Shown: piece after piece, positions 13,305 to 26,163 of the stretch
How the letters are laid out: the number at the start of each line of letters is the position of its first letter
Numbering within the stretch: the stretch's first letter is position 1
Origin: Babylonia areolata
Lineage: Eukaryota > Mollusca > Gastropoda > Neogastropoda > Buccinidae
Assembly (NCBI RefSeq): GCF_041734735.1
Contig: NC_134907.1
Location: 2,858,510 to 2,922,509 of the forward strand
DNA: 64,000 nt
Direction of reading: 5' to 3'
Translations under genes and position numbers: made by a program
The notes under the pieces: model-generated
Told to the model about the DNA's origin: nothing
Database searches by the model: none
Seen by the model: only the letters and a program-made list of their open reading frames with translations

Positions 13305-16300
13305 GAACAGTGTGTGTGTGTGTGAGGGAACAGTGTGTGTGTGTGAGGGAACAGTGTGTTTGTGTGTGTGTGTGTGTGTGTGATGGAACAGTGTGTATGT
13401 GTGTGTGTGAGGGAACAGTGTGTGTGTGTGTGTGAGGGAACAGTGTGTGTGTGTGTGTGTGTGTGCTGTTCATGATACAGGTATGGTGACTGTTCCTTCA
13501 TGGTTGATTCTTTTTCTTATGATTGTTGCTTCACTTGTGTCACATGTAATTTATGGAGTGCCGTGAGCGACTGTTATTTGAAATTTCTTGACAATTGTTG
13601 TTTCTTTCCTACTACATTTAATTTGTGAAGCACCGTGAGCCTCTCTGTGAGGGAACAGCACTTTAGAAGAGCACTTCATTATTAATGATATTATTTGATT
13701 TGATATGATTTGGCCTGGAGCAGTTTTCTGGATATTGTGGTATGTAAGCATCCATTATTGTTGTTGCTTGTGGTGTCAGAGTTTGACAGCTGTGCGCACA
13801 GAAGAGGAGGAAGTGTATCAGTCGGAAAGGTCGGTGGATCGTGACCCCCAGGGTGTCAAGGTCATCCTGGAGTTCAGCTCCATCCGCAAAGATCGCAAGT
13901 GTCGTGTGTACATCATGGCGGATTGTGATGATGCTAAGGTATGTGTGTGTGTGTGTATGTACGTTGGTGGTGATGCTTGTATGTGTGTGAGTGGTGTGTG
14001 TGAGGGTGCGTGTGTTTGTGTGTGCTTGTCTTGAGTGTGTATATAAACTCAGTTTTTTTCTCATGCTTTTTATGTCGATCCCTGAAGTTCTATGTATATT
14101 TACATTGACACACATACGTAATTGATTATAGACAAGTATTATGCCATTTATCATGAATCTTAATGTGTATGAAAAAACACTTAGATATAGTGGGGACAAA
14201 ATAAATAAAGAGTGGTAACTCTCTCCATACACAAGGTACACAGCTTCAAGTCAGTGCTGCTTACGCTACCGAATCAGCTAGCACACAGGTAAATAAAAGG
14301 TACATTGGAACAAACCCAGAAACTTCCTCAAAAAAGGAAGCGCCGGGCCTGTCCTTATACCAATCATTTGACATGTGCACACAGCAGCAAAGACAGAAGA
14401 AATGTGCAAACACAAATTAGCTTTTATTCAAGACTGGCATAGCCTCTTTAATCCTGAACAAGCCACACAGAACACATGGACAATACAGAACAAACACATG
14501 GTTGCTTTCTGGGGACATTTTTTTTCTCCTCTTAGATATATATAGAGAGGGGGAGGCAGAGAGAGAGAGAAGGGAAGAGAGAGGATAAAGAGAGAGAAAG
14601 AAAGAGAGGAGAGAGGGGAAGAGGGAGAGAGAGAGATTAGGGAGAGAGAGAGAGAGAGATGGAAGTTTTTATAAGCAGTATCAGAGTAAAGCCAGACATG
14701 CTCATCAGATGAGGAGAGAAAGAGAGAGAGGAGAAAAGAGAACAGAGATAGTAGAGAAAGAAAGAAGGAGAGAGAGAGAGGAGAAGAGAGAGTAGAGAAA
14801 GAAAGAGGGAGAGGGAAAGAGAGAGAGGAGAAGAGATATTAGAGAGAGAGAGAGAATAGAGAAAGAAAGAGGGAGAGAGAAGAGAGAGAGAGAGATGTAA
14901 GTTTACAGGATCGGCATCAGAGTAGCGCCCCACATGCCCATGAGATACAGTGTGTTGTCTGTGGTGTGGGCAGCACCTGTGTCACCTGGTTCAGCCCTTT
15001 GTGGACGTCAAGGTGGAGGCTGCCAGGAGAAAACTGGCCGTCATGTATCAGGTCTGTATGTTGGACACTGTTGTGTTGTGTTATATTGTGTTGTGTTTTA
15101 TTGTATTGTGTATTGTTGCATTGTGTTGTTTTGTGTTGTGTTTTATTGCATTGTGTTGTTTTGTGTTGTGTTGTGTTTTATTGCATTGGGTTGTATTTGT
15201 ATTGTGTTATTTTGTGTTGTATTTTGTTGTGTTATATTGTGTTGTGTTTTTTTGCATTGTGTTGTATTGTGTTTTGTTGTATTGTGTTTTATTGTATTAT
15301 GTTGTATTGTGTTGTGTTTTATTGCATTGTGTTGTGTTGTTTTGTGTTGTATTTGTTGTGTATTGTGTTGTGTTGTTGCATTGTGTTGTATTGTGTTTTG
15401 TTGTATTGTGTTTTATTGTATTATGTTGTATTGTGTTGTGTTTTATTGCATTGTGTTGTGTTGTATTCTGTTGTATTTTATTGTATTGTGTTGTTTTGTG
15501 TTGTGTTGTATTGTGTTATATTGCATTGTGTTGTTTTGTATTGTATTGTGTTGTGTTTTATTGTATTGTGTTGCTTGGTGTTGTATTGTGTTGTGTTTTA
15601 TTGTATTGTTTTGTTTTGTGTTGTATTCTGTTGTGTTTTATTGTATTGTGTTGTATTCTGTTGTTTTGTATTGTATTATGTTTTATTGTATTGTGTTGTG
15701 TTTTATTGCATTGTGTTGTTTTATGTTGTGTTGTGTTGTGTTTGTATTGTGTTGTTTTGTGGTTTATTCTGTTTTATTGTATTGTGTTGTATTGTACTAT
15801 GCCCAACACTCAGCTCATAAGACAGATTGATGTAACCTTACAGCTGGGCCAGCAGCATCATGAGAGCTGTATCATCAATGGTTTCTACATTGCAAAGGGA
15901 AACCATTTACAGCTTAGTCTTTTGTGAAGGACTATGACTCTTAAACTAAGAGGCAAGATTGCACTGGCTCTTAGTGCTGCAGCCTTGGGGCCTAGTTGGC
16001 CTTTGGGAATCATCCCTATGCCGACTGTCCTAAAACCCTCTTGACTGAGAGAGTGGGGATGTAACTTGGGCAAGACACTGTGTGTGTGTGTGTGTGGATG
16101 TGTTTGTATATGCATGTGTGTGTGGATGTGAGTGTGTGTGTGTGTGTGTTTATTTGTGTGTGTGCATGTTTAACTTTTAAAAATTTCTGTATATGTGTGT
16201 GTGGATATGAAAGTGTGTGTATGAGTGTATGTGTTTGTGTGTGTGTGTGTGCATGTTTAACTTTTAAAATTTTCTGTATATGTGTGTGTGGATGTGAGAG

Positions 16301-16388
16301 TTTGTGTGTGAGTGGATAAGTATATGTTTATGTGAGTGTGTATTTTTCACTTTTTTTAATTTCCATTTTTTATAACACTTACACAATT

Positions 16389-16448
<60 letters not shown>

Positions 16449-19400
16449 AAAAGGGGGGGGGGAACCCTAACAAAACAGATGAAGCATAAAGAAAGCAGAA
16501 TGAAGATGAATATAAAAACTACATAATGAAATACATTTATATAGTATTCTAAGCAAGACTACTGTCAATTAGTGAATAAATCATGTGTGTATATCCATGT
16601 GGATGTGTGTTACAAGAATATGAATGTTGGTGTCTTTCCCTGTGTGTTCTGTGCATGTTCCAGCTTAATAACAAAAAGGATCTTGGTAATAATAATGATA
16701 ATAATAAGAAGAAGAAGAATAATAGTATTTATATAGCGCTGAATATTGTGCAGAGACAAATCTAAGCGCTTTCACACCAGTCATTCACACGCATGCATAA
16801 CTCTAAACTGGAGAAACTGAAGACAAGGAAGAGGCAGGGAAGGGAGGCTATTTTGGGAAGAGGTGGGTTTTAAGGCCAGACTTGAAAGAGCTGAGTGGAG
16901 ACCTGATGAAGCGTAAGAGGAAGTTCATTCCAATCGCAAGGTCCAGAGACAGAGAAAGAACAGTGTCCAACAGTGAAGTGTTTGAATCTGGGTATGTGTA
17001 AACAGTGGATCCGAAGCCGATCGTAGAGATCGAGATGGAATGTAGAGGTGAAGGCAGCCACAGAGATAGGAAGGGGCAGATTTGTGAATACATTTATAAC
17101 ATAGAGTGCTGATCTTGTACTTTATTCTGTGTGAGACTCGTACATTTGTTACCTGGTTGTTGTCAAGGCTATGAATTTGCAGTGATGGATGCTTTCTTGC
17201 ATCAGCAGTGATGGCTGTGGTGGTGTGTCCTCAGTGTCTGAAGTGCAGCAGTCAATTCCAGAGAGGGGAGGCCACTAGCATTGTATACAGGGAGAGCATT
17301 CCACACACAGGCAGCATCAGAGACTTTGAATCCATGACCAGCGTCGGAGGTAATGATGATAGTAATAATGATGATAATGATAACAATAATTGTAATAGCA
17401 ATAGTAATGAATTTTTTTTTAAAAGGATAATAACAATATTCTTTGTTTTGTTTTTTTGTATTTTGTATTTTTTTTATCACAACAGATTTCTCTGTGTGAA
17501 ATTTGGGCTGCTCTCCCAGGGAGAGTGCATCGCTACACTACAGCACCACCCATTTTTTTGTATTTTTTCCTGTGTGCAGTTTTATTTGTTTTTCCTGTCG
17601 AAGTAGATTTTTCTACAGAATTTTGCCAGGAACAACCCTTTTGTTGCCGTGGGTTCTTTTACGTGCACTAAGTGCATGCTGCAGACGGGACCTCGGTTTA
17701 TCGTCTCATCCGAATGACTAGTGTCCAGACCACCACTCAAGGTCTAGTGGAGGGGGAGAAAATATCGGCAGCTGAGCCGTGATTCGAACCAGCGCGCTCA
17801 GATTCTCTAGCTTCGTAGGCAGATACGTTACCTCTAGGCCATCACTCCACTCCACAATTATGATAATAATAGTAAGAAATGAAACGATATTAAATGAAAA
17901 AATGATAATGATAATTCTTCCTCTTCTTCTGCATTTATGGGCTGCAGCTCTCGATTTGGAGTGGGCTTTTAAGTATTTGACCATTTTTACCCTGCCATGT
18001 TGTGTATTTCTTTTGATCACAACAGATTTCTCTGTGTGAAATTCGGGCTGCTCTCCCCAGGGAGAGCGCGTCGCTATACTACAGCGCCACCCAGATATAC
18101 TCCGTTTTCGGGAGTGTGCATGCTGGGTATGTCCTTGTTTCCATAACCCACTGAACACTGACCGGGATTTCTAGGACCTTTAACATGTGTGTTTGATCTT
18201 CTGCATGTGCATTACATCATTCATCTTTGAAAAAGGTTTATAGTCCGCAATTTTGGAGATTCTTTTAATTGTGATATTGCAAGTTTTATAGACATAGCTA
18301 TCATCAGCCTGAACCCACGTCATGTGTATATGCAAGCAGAAAATGAAATACGCATGTCAAAGATCATGTAATCCATGTCAGTGTTCAGTGTGTTATGGAA
18401 TTAAGAACGTACCCAGCATGCGCACCCTCGGAAACGTAGTATGGCTGCTTACATGGTGGGGTAAATGAACAAAACGGTCACACATGTAAAATTTTACATG
18501 TCTGTCTGAGTGTGTATATGTGCATGCCTGAAATCTGAATAACACAGGAAACGAATTAATGAGCGCTCAATGGCAGCCGTCAGTCGGCTCTACCCAGGTA
18601 GGCAGCCTGTTGTGCAAATGACATCGTTTGTAAAGTACTTTGAGCTTGGTTTCCAGCCAAGGATAGGCCGTTTGTAAGTATCCATATCATCATCATCATC
18701 ATCTTCCTTTATTTTATTACTGTACAAACAAATCAAAAGCAAAAAACAAACAAACAAGAAACACCTGACAAACCTTCGGATGTCCGCCACAGGTGAGAAG
18801 AAGGAGCGTCTTCAGTGCCCAAAGTGCGGCAGCGACCACATCGTGTCCATGGAGGATACTGACTCCCCCCACTCTCCCCCCGTCACCACCTCCCTCTCCT
18901 CCTCCCTCCCTTCGGACGGAGGGGGGTTCCTGCAGTCGGCTTCTTTACTCCGCAAACAGAGCATTGAGTGAGTATTGTACAGACAGCGTGTCAATCTGTG
19001 TGAGTATTGTAAGGACAGTGTGTCTGTCTGTGTGAGTATTGTAAGGACAGCGTGTCTGTCTGTGTGAGTATTGTAAGGACAGTGTGTCTGTCTGTGTGAG
19101 TATTCTAAGGACAGTGTGTCTGTCTGTGTGAGTATTGTAAGGACAGTGTGTCTGTCTGTGTGAGTATTGTAAGGACAGTGTGTCTGTCTGTGTGAGTATT
19201 GTAAGGACAGCATGTCAATCTGTGTGAGTATTGTAAGGACAGCATGTCAATCTGTGTGAGTATTGTAAGGACAGTGTGTCTGTCTGTGTGAGTATTGTAA
19301 GGACAGTGTGTCTGTCTGTGTGAGTATTGTAAGGACTGTGTGTCTGTCTGTGTGAGTATTGTAAGGACAGTCTGTCTGTGTGAGTATTGTAGTCTGTGTG

Positions 19401-22400
19401 AGTATTGTAAGGACAGTGTGTCTGTGTGAGTGTTGTAAGGACAGTGTGTCTGTCTGTGTGAGTATTGTAAGGACAGTGTGTCTGTCTGTGTGAGTATTGT
19501 AAGGACAGTGTGTCTGTCTGTGTGAGTATTGTAAGGACAGCGTGTCTGTGTGAGTGTTGTAAGGACAGTGTGTCTGTCTGTGTGAGTATTGTAAGGACAG
19601 TGTGTCTGTCTGTGTGAGTATTGTAAGGACAGTGTGTCTGTCTGTGTGAGTATTGTAAGGACTGTGTGTCTGTCTGTGTGAGTATTGTAAGGACAGTGTG
19701 TCTGTGTGAGTGTTGTAAGGACAGTGTGTCTGTCTGTGTGAGTATTGTAAGGACAGTGTGTCTGTGTGAGTATTGTAAGGACAGTGTGTCTGTGTGAGTA
19801 TTGTAAAGACAGCGTGTCTGTGTGAGTATTGTACAGACAGCGTGTCTGTCTGTGTGAGTATTGTAAGGACAGTGTGTCTGTCTGTGTGAGTGTTGTACGG
19901 ACAGCATGTCTGTCTGTGTGAGTATTGTAAGGACAGTGTGTCTGTCTGTGTGAGTATTGTAAGGACAGTGTGTCTGTGTGAGTATTGTAAGGACAGCATG
20001 TCTGTCTGTGTGAGTATTGTAAGGACAGCGTGTCTGTCTGTGTGAGTATTGTAAGGACAGCTGTGTCTGTCTGTGTGAGTATTGTAAGGACAGTGTGTCT
20101 GTGTGAGTATTGTAAGGACAGTGTGTCTGTGTGAGTAGTGTAAGGACAGTGTGTTTGTGTGAGTATTGTAAGGACAGTGTGTCTGTGTGAGTAGTGTAAG
20201 GACAGTGTGTATCTGTGTGAGTATTGTAAGGACAGTGTGTCTGTGTGAGTATTGTAAGGACAGCAGTGTCTGTCTGTGTGAGTATTGTAAGGACAGAGTG
20301 TCTGTGTGAGTATTGTAAGGACAGTGTGTCTGTGTGAGTATTGTAAGGACAGTGTGTCTGTCTGTGTGAGTATTGTAAGGACAGTGTGTCTGTCTGTGTG
20401 AGTATTGTAAGGACAGTGTGTCTGTGTGAGTATTGTAAGGACAGTGTGTCTGTCTGTGTGAGTATTGTAAGGACAGTGTGTCTGTCTGTGTGAGTATTGT
20501 ACGGACAGTGTGTCTGTCTGTGTGAGTATTGTAAGGACAGTGTGTCTGTCTGTGGGAGTATTGTAAGGACAGTGTGTCTGTCTGTGTGAGTATTGTACAG
20601 ACAGCGTGTCTGTCTGTCTGAGTATTGTAAGGACAGCGTGTCTGTCTGTGTGAGTATTGTAAGGACAGCGTGTCTGTCTGTGTGAGTATTGTAAGGACAG
20701 CATGTCTGTGTGAGTATTGTAAGGACAGCGTGTCTGTCTGTGTGAGTATTATAAGGACAGCGTGTCTGTCTGTGGGAGTATTGTAAGGACAGTGTGTCTG
20801 TCTGTGTGAGTATTGTAAGGACAGTGTGTCTGTGTGAGTATTGTAAGGACAGCGTGTCTGTCTGTGTGAGTATTGTAAGGACAGTGTGTCTGTGTGGGAC
20901 AGTGTGTCTGTGTGAGTATTGTAAGGACAGTGTGTCTGTCTGTGTGAGTATTGTAAGGACAGTGTGTCTGTCTGTGTGAGTAGTGTAAGGACAGTGTGTC
21001 TGTCTGTGTGAGTATTGTACAGACAGTGTGTCTGTCTGTGTGAGTATTGTAAAGACAGCGTGTCTGTGTGAGTATTGTAAGGACAGTGTGTCTGTCTGAG
21101 TGAGTATTGTAAGGACAGAGTGTCTGTGTGAGTATTGTAAGGACAGTGTGTCTGTCTGTGTGAGTATTGTAAGGACAGTGTGTCTGTCTGAGTATTGTAA
21201 GGACAGAGTGTCTGTGTGAGTATTGTAAGGACAGAGTGTCTGTGTGAGTATTGTAAGGACAGTGTGTCTGTCTGTGTGAGTATTGTACAGACAGTGTGTC
21301 TGTCTGTGTGAGTATTGTACAGACAGTGTGTCTGTCTGTGTGAGTATTGTAAAGACAGCGTGTCTGTGTGAGTATTGTAAGGACAGTGTGTCTGTCTGAG
21401 TGAGTATTGTAAGGACAGAGTGTCTGTGTGAGTATTGTAAGGACAGTGTGTCTGTCTGTGTGAGTATTGTAAGGACAGTGTGTCTGTGTGAGTATTGTAA
21501 GGACAGCGTGTCTGTCTGTGTGAGTATTGTAAGGACAGTGTGTCTGTCTGTGTGAGTATTGTAAGGACTGTGTGTCTGTCTGTCTGAGTATTGTAAGGAC
21601 AGTGTGTCTGTCTGTGTGAGTATTGTAAGGACAGTGTGTCTGTGTGAGTATTGTAAGGACAGCGTGTCTGTCTGTGTGAGTATTGTAAGGACAGTGTGTC
21701 TGTCTGAGTATTGTAAGGACAGTGGTCTGTCTGTGTGAGTATTGTAAGGACAGTGTGTCTGTGTGAGTATTGTAAGGACAGTGTGTCTGTCTGTGTGAGT
21801 ATCGTAAGGACAGTGTATCCGTGTGAGTATTGTAAGGACTGTGTGTCTGTCTGTCTATTGTAAGGACAGTGTGTCTGTGTGAGTATTGTAAGGACAGTGT
21901 GTCTGTCTGTGTGAGTATTGTACAGACAGCGTGTCTGTCTGTGTGAGTATTGTAAGGACAGTGTGTCTGTCTGTGTAAGAACGAGGGTCATTCAATAAAT
22001 AAGGTGAATTTTTCGGTATAAGGACTTATAATACAGATAGAAGCTTACTTTTTTTTAAATTATTTTTCAACGTAGTCTCCCAGCACTGTCACACACTTTT
22101 CCCATCTGTGCACAAGCTTCCGTATTCCCTCAGCGTAAAAATCTTTGGACTGATGTCTCACCCAGTCGCTCACAACACTTTTGACTTCATCGTCACTTTC
22201 AAACTTCGTGCCTCTCGTGAACGCTTTCAAGGGACCAAACAGGTGAAAGTCTGAAGGGGCAAGGTCTGGGCTGTAAGGGGGATGAGGGAGCAGTTCCCAG
22301 CCCAGCTTGTTGATGGTCTGCACCATTCGGGCTGCTGTGTGAGGCCTTGCATCTTTGGCACCCACCGGCAGCTGACCTTCGAGTAGCCAAGGTCATCATG

Positions 22401-25400
22401 GACAATTTTGTGTGCTGTCCCAACAGATAAGCTCAAAGTCCTTGCAATGTCATCCACTGTCACCCTTATGTCAGACTGAATGAGGTCATTGACTGATTCG
22501 ATCACCTCAGGATACCTCACTTCTGTAGGCCTTCCAGGCCTGTCTTCATCCTCAACACTGCTCCGTCCTTCTTTAAACAATTTAGCCCACTTGTAGACAT
22601 TTTTTCGGCTGAAACATGTGGCACCATACACAGTTGACATTCTCCTATGAATTTCAACTGGTTTGCACCCTTCAGCAACCAAAAACTTGATAACTGACCG
22701 CTGTTCAATCCTGGAGCATGCTTCTTGGTCGGCCACCTTTGTTAATCGCCAAAACTCTCAAAGTTTTTTTTTAATCTGCAAAACAAATTAAATCCATGTG
22801 AAAAAGAAGTAAAACAAAAAAAAAATTAAAAAAAGTAAGCTTCTATCTGTATTAGAAGTCCTTATACCGAAAAATTCACCTTATTTATTGAATGACCCTC
22901 GTATTGTACAGACAGCGTGTCTGTCTGTGTGAGTATTGTAAGGACAGCGTGTCTGTGTGAGTGTTGTAAGGACAGTGTGTCTGTCTGTGTGAGTAGTGTA
23001 AGGACAGTGTGTCTGTCTGTGTGAGTATTGTAAGGACAGTGTGTCTGTCTGTGTGAGTAGTGTAAGGACAGTGTGTCTGTCTGTGTGAGTATTGTAAGGA
23101 CAGTGTGTCTGTCTGTGTGAGTATTGTAAGGACAGTGTGTCTGTCTGTGTGAGTATTGTAAGGACAGTGTGTCAATCTGTGTGAGTATTGTAAGGACAGT
23201 GTGTCTGTGTGAGTGTTGTAAGGACAGTGTGTCTGTCTGTGTGAGTATTGTAAGGACAGTGTGTCTGTCTGTGTGAGTATTGTAAGGACAGTGTGTCTGT
23301 CTGTGTGAGTAGTGTAAGGACAGTGTGTCTGTCTGTGTGAGTATTGTAAGGACAGTGTGTCTGTCTGTGTGAGTATTGTAAGGACAGTGTGTCTGTCTGT
23401 GTGAGTATTGTAAGGACAGCGTGTCAATCTGTGTGAGTATTGTAAGGACAGTGTGTCTGTGTGAGTATTGTAAGGACAGTGTGTCTGTGTGAGTATTGTA
23501 AGGACAGTGTGTCTGTCTGTGTGAGTATTGTAAGGACAGTGTGTCTGTGTGAGTATTGTAAGGACAGTGTGTCTGTGTGAGTATTGTAAGGACAGTGTGT
23601 CTGTCTGAGTATTGTAAGGACAGTGTGTCTGTCTGTGTGAGTATTGTAAGGACAGTGTGTCTGTGTGAGTATTGTAAGGACAGTGTGTCTGTCTGTGTGA
23701 GTATCGTAAGGACAGTGTATCCGTGTGAGTATTGTAAGGACTGTGTGTCTGTCTGTCTATTGTAAGGACAGTGTGTCTGTGTGAGTATTGTAAGGACAGT
23801 GTGTCTGTCTGTGTGAGTATTGTAAGGACAGTGTGTCTGTGTGAGTATTGTAAGGACAGTGTGTCTGTCTGTGTGAGTATTGTAAGGACAGTGTGTCTGT
23901 CTGTGTGAGTATTGTAAGGACAGTGTGTCTGTCTGTGTGTGTATTGTATAGACAGGTTGTCTGTCTGTGTGAGTGCAGACCAGCTTATGCCTGAACCCCC
24001 CACGCCCCCACACCCCCACCCCTGTTCATGTGTATACTCATGCATAAAATCAAATAAGCCTGTTTGATATGTGTTGTCCATGTCAGCATTTGGTGGGTTA
24101 TGCACACCCCCTGAAATGGAACATGACTGCCTTCATAAAGGGTAAATAAAAGAAAAACAGTAATGCATGTAGTACATGTCAGTATGATTGTGTATGTGTG
24201 CGTGCCTGAAATCTGTTTGAATGACAGAGGAAACGAATGATGAGCGCCCAGTGGCAGTGTATTTGTATTTTGTATTTCTTTTTTTATATCACAGCAGATT
24301 TCTCTGTGTGAAATTCAGGCTGCTCTCCCCAAGGAGAGCGCGTCGCTATACTACAGCACCACCCTTTTTTTTTTTCTTTTTTTTCCCTGCGTGCAGTTTT
24401 ATTTGTTTTTCCTATTGAAGTGGATTTTTCTACAGAATTTTGCCAGGAACAACCCTTTTGTTGCCATGGGTTCTTTTATGTGCGCTAAGTGCATGCTGCA
24501 CACAGGACTTCTGTTTATCATCTCATCCGAATGACTAGCGTCCAGACCACCACTCAAGGTCCAGTGGAGGGGGAGAAAATATCGGCGGCTGAACCGTGAT
24601 TCGAACCAGCACGCTCAGATTCTCTCGCTTCCTAGGCGGACGCATTACCTCTAAGCCATCACTCTGTTCCTGCTTTTTCCCTTTCTATTTATATAACAGC
24701 AGATGTGGTGTAGCGTATTATGGATTTGTCCACACGCTCTTGACTCCTAACTGAAACTGAACTGTGCGCCAGCCACCGTGGCGAAGTGGTTCACATCATG
24801 GACTGACAGCTGGGAGGACACTGGTTCGAATCCCAACAGAGGTGGGTTTTCCAGCCCGTGGCTGGTTCCTACCCAGAGTTGAGTGGGCTATGGGCTTCAG
24901 TGGGAAGACTGGGACCACACAGTCAAGTATCATCCACCTCATGGATGCGTCTTTGGATGTGCTGCTCTAATTTCCTGACCAACACTGCAAGTATCTGTAT
25001 CACTCAGGCCTGGTTGACGCAGGAGTGATGGCCTAGAGGTAACGCGTCCGCCTAGGAAGCGAGAGAATCTGAGCGTGCTGGTTCGAATCACGGTTCAGCC
25101 GCCGATATTTTCTCCCCCTCCACTGGACCTTGAGTGGTAGTCTGGACGCTAGTCATTCGGGTGAGACGATAAACCGAGGTCCCGTGTGCAGCATGCACTT
25201 AGCGCATGTAAAAGAACCCACAGCAACAAAAGGGTTGTTCCTGGAAAAAATTCTGTAGAAAAATCCACTTTGAGAGGAAAAACAAGTAAAACTGCATGCA
25301 GGAAAAAATACAAAAAAATGGGTGGCGCTGTAGTGTAGCGACATGCTCTCCCTGGGGAGAGTAGCCTGAAATTCACACAGAGAAATCTGTTGTGATAAAA

Positions 25401-26130
25401 AGAAATCAAATACAAATACAAATTCAAATATTATGACAGGAAGTGTAGCGTACAGCCAGGACACGCAGTCCCAGATTGAAACGGACCGCTGTAGCAACAT
25501 CGTCATCATCATCGTCATCCTCCTCCTTCTTCATCATCAGTATATAAAATTAAAAAAAAGATATCAAAACAAAAAGTAAGTGAGTTTTGCCCTTTCTGTT
25601 TCACAGTCAGCTGATGAGGTCCCAGACTCCAAAAGCCCACTCCACACCAAAGAAGGAGGACGAGGGGGTGTGCGACTCGCCGCTCACCAGGTCTTTGGAA
25701 CAGAGGGGATCCAGATCCTGGGCCTCCCGAGGTGTGTTGACGACGGAGGACAACGACGACCACAGACAGACAGGGGATGGACAGAATCCCTCTTCTGCCG
25801 TCAGGGTGCTGGACTGGTCTGCTTCTCTGTCTTCCAAGCTGGTAAGAGGGTGTGCGGGTGTGTGTGTTTGTGTGTGGGTGGGTGTTTGTGTGTGTGTGTG
25901 TGTGCGTGTGTGTGTGTTTGTGTGCGTGTGTTTGCGTGTATGTGTGTGTGTGCATGTTTGTGTGCGTGTGTGTGTGCGTGTGTTTGTGTGTATGTGTGTG
26001 TGTACATGTTTGTGTGCGTGCGTGTGTGTGTATGTGTGCGTGTGTGTGTTTGTGAGTGTTTGTGTGTGTGTATGTGTGTGTTTGTGTGTGTGTGTGTGTT
26101 TGTGCGTGTTTGTGTGTGTGTGTGTGTGCG

Positions 26131-26163
<33 letters not shown>

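Noticed and set aside
17235-17349. Treating exon h as part of the dispersed repeat upstream
   Set aside because: CLKC fits the zinc ribbon of STK11IP and both splice phases agree with the neighbouring exons, so it is kept as coding.
19247-21991. 914-codon antisense frame rich in QYSHRQT words
   Set aside because: Comes only from the 24-32-bp donor-type minisatellite; no start context, splice or codon signal.
22227-22736. Domesticated transposase gene
   Set aside because: Sits between intact terminal inverted repeats and has lost the middle of the transposase; an ordinary non-autonomous mariner.
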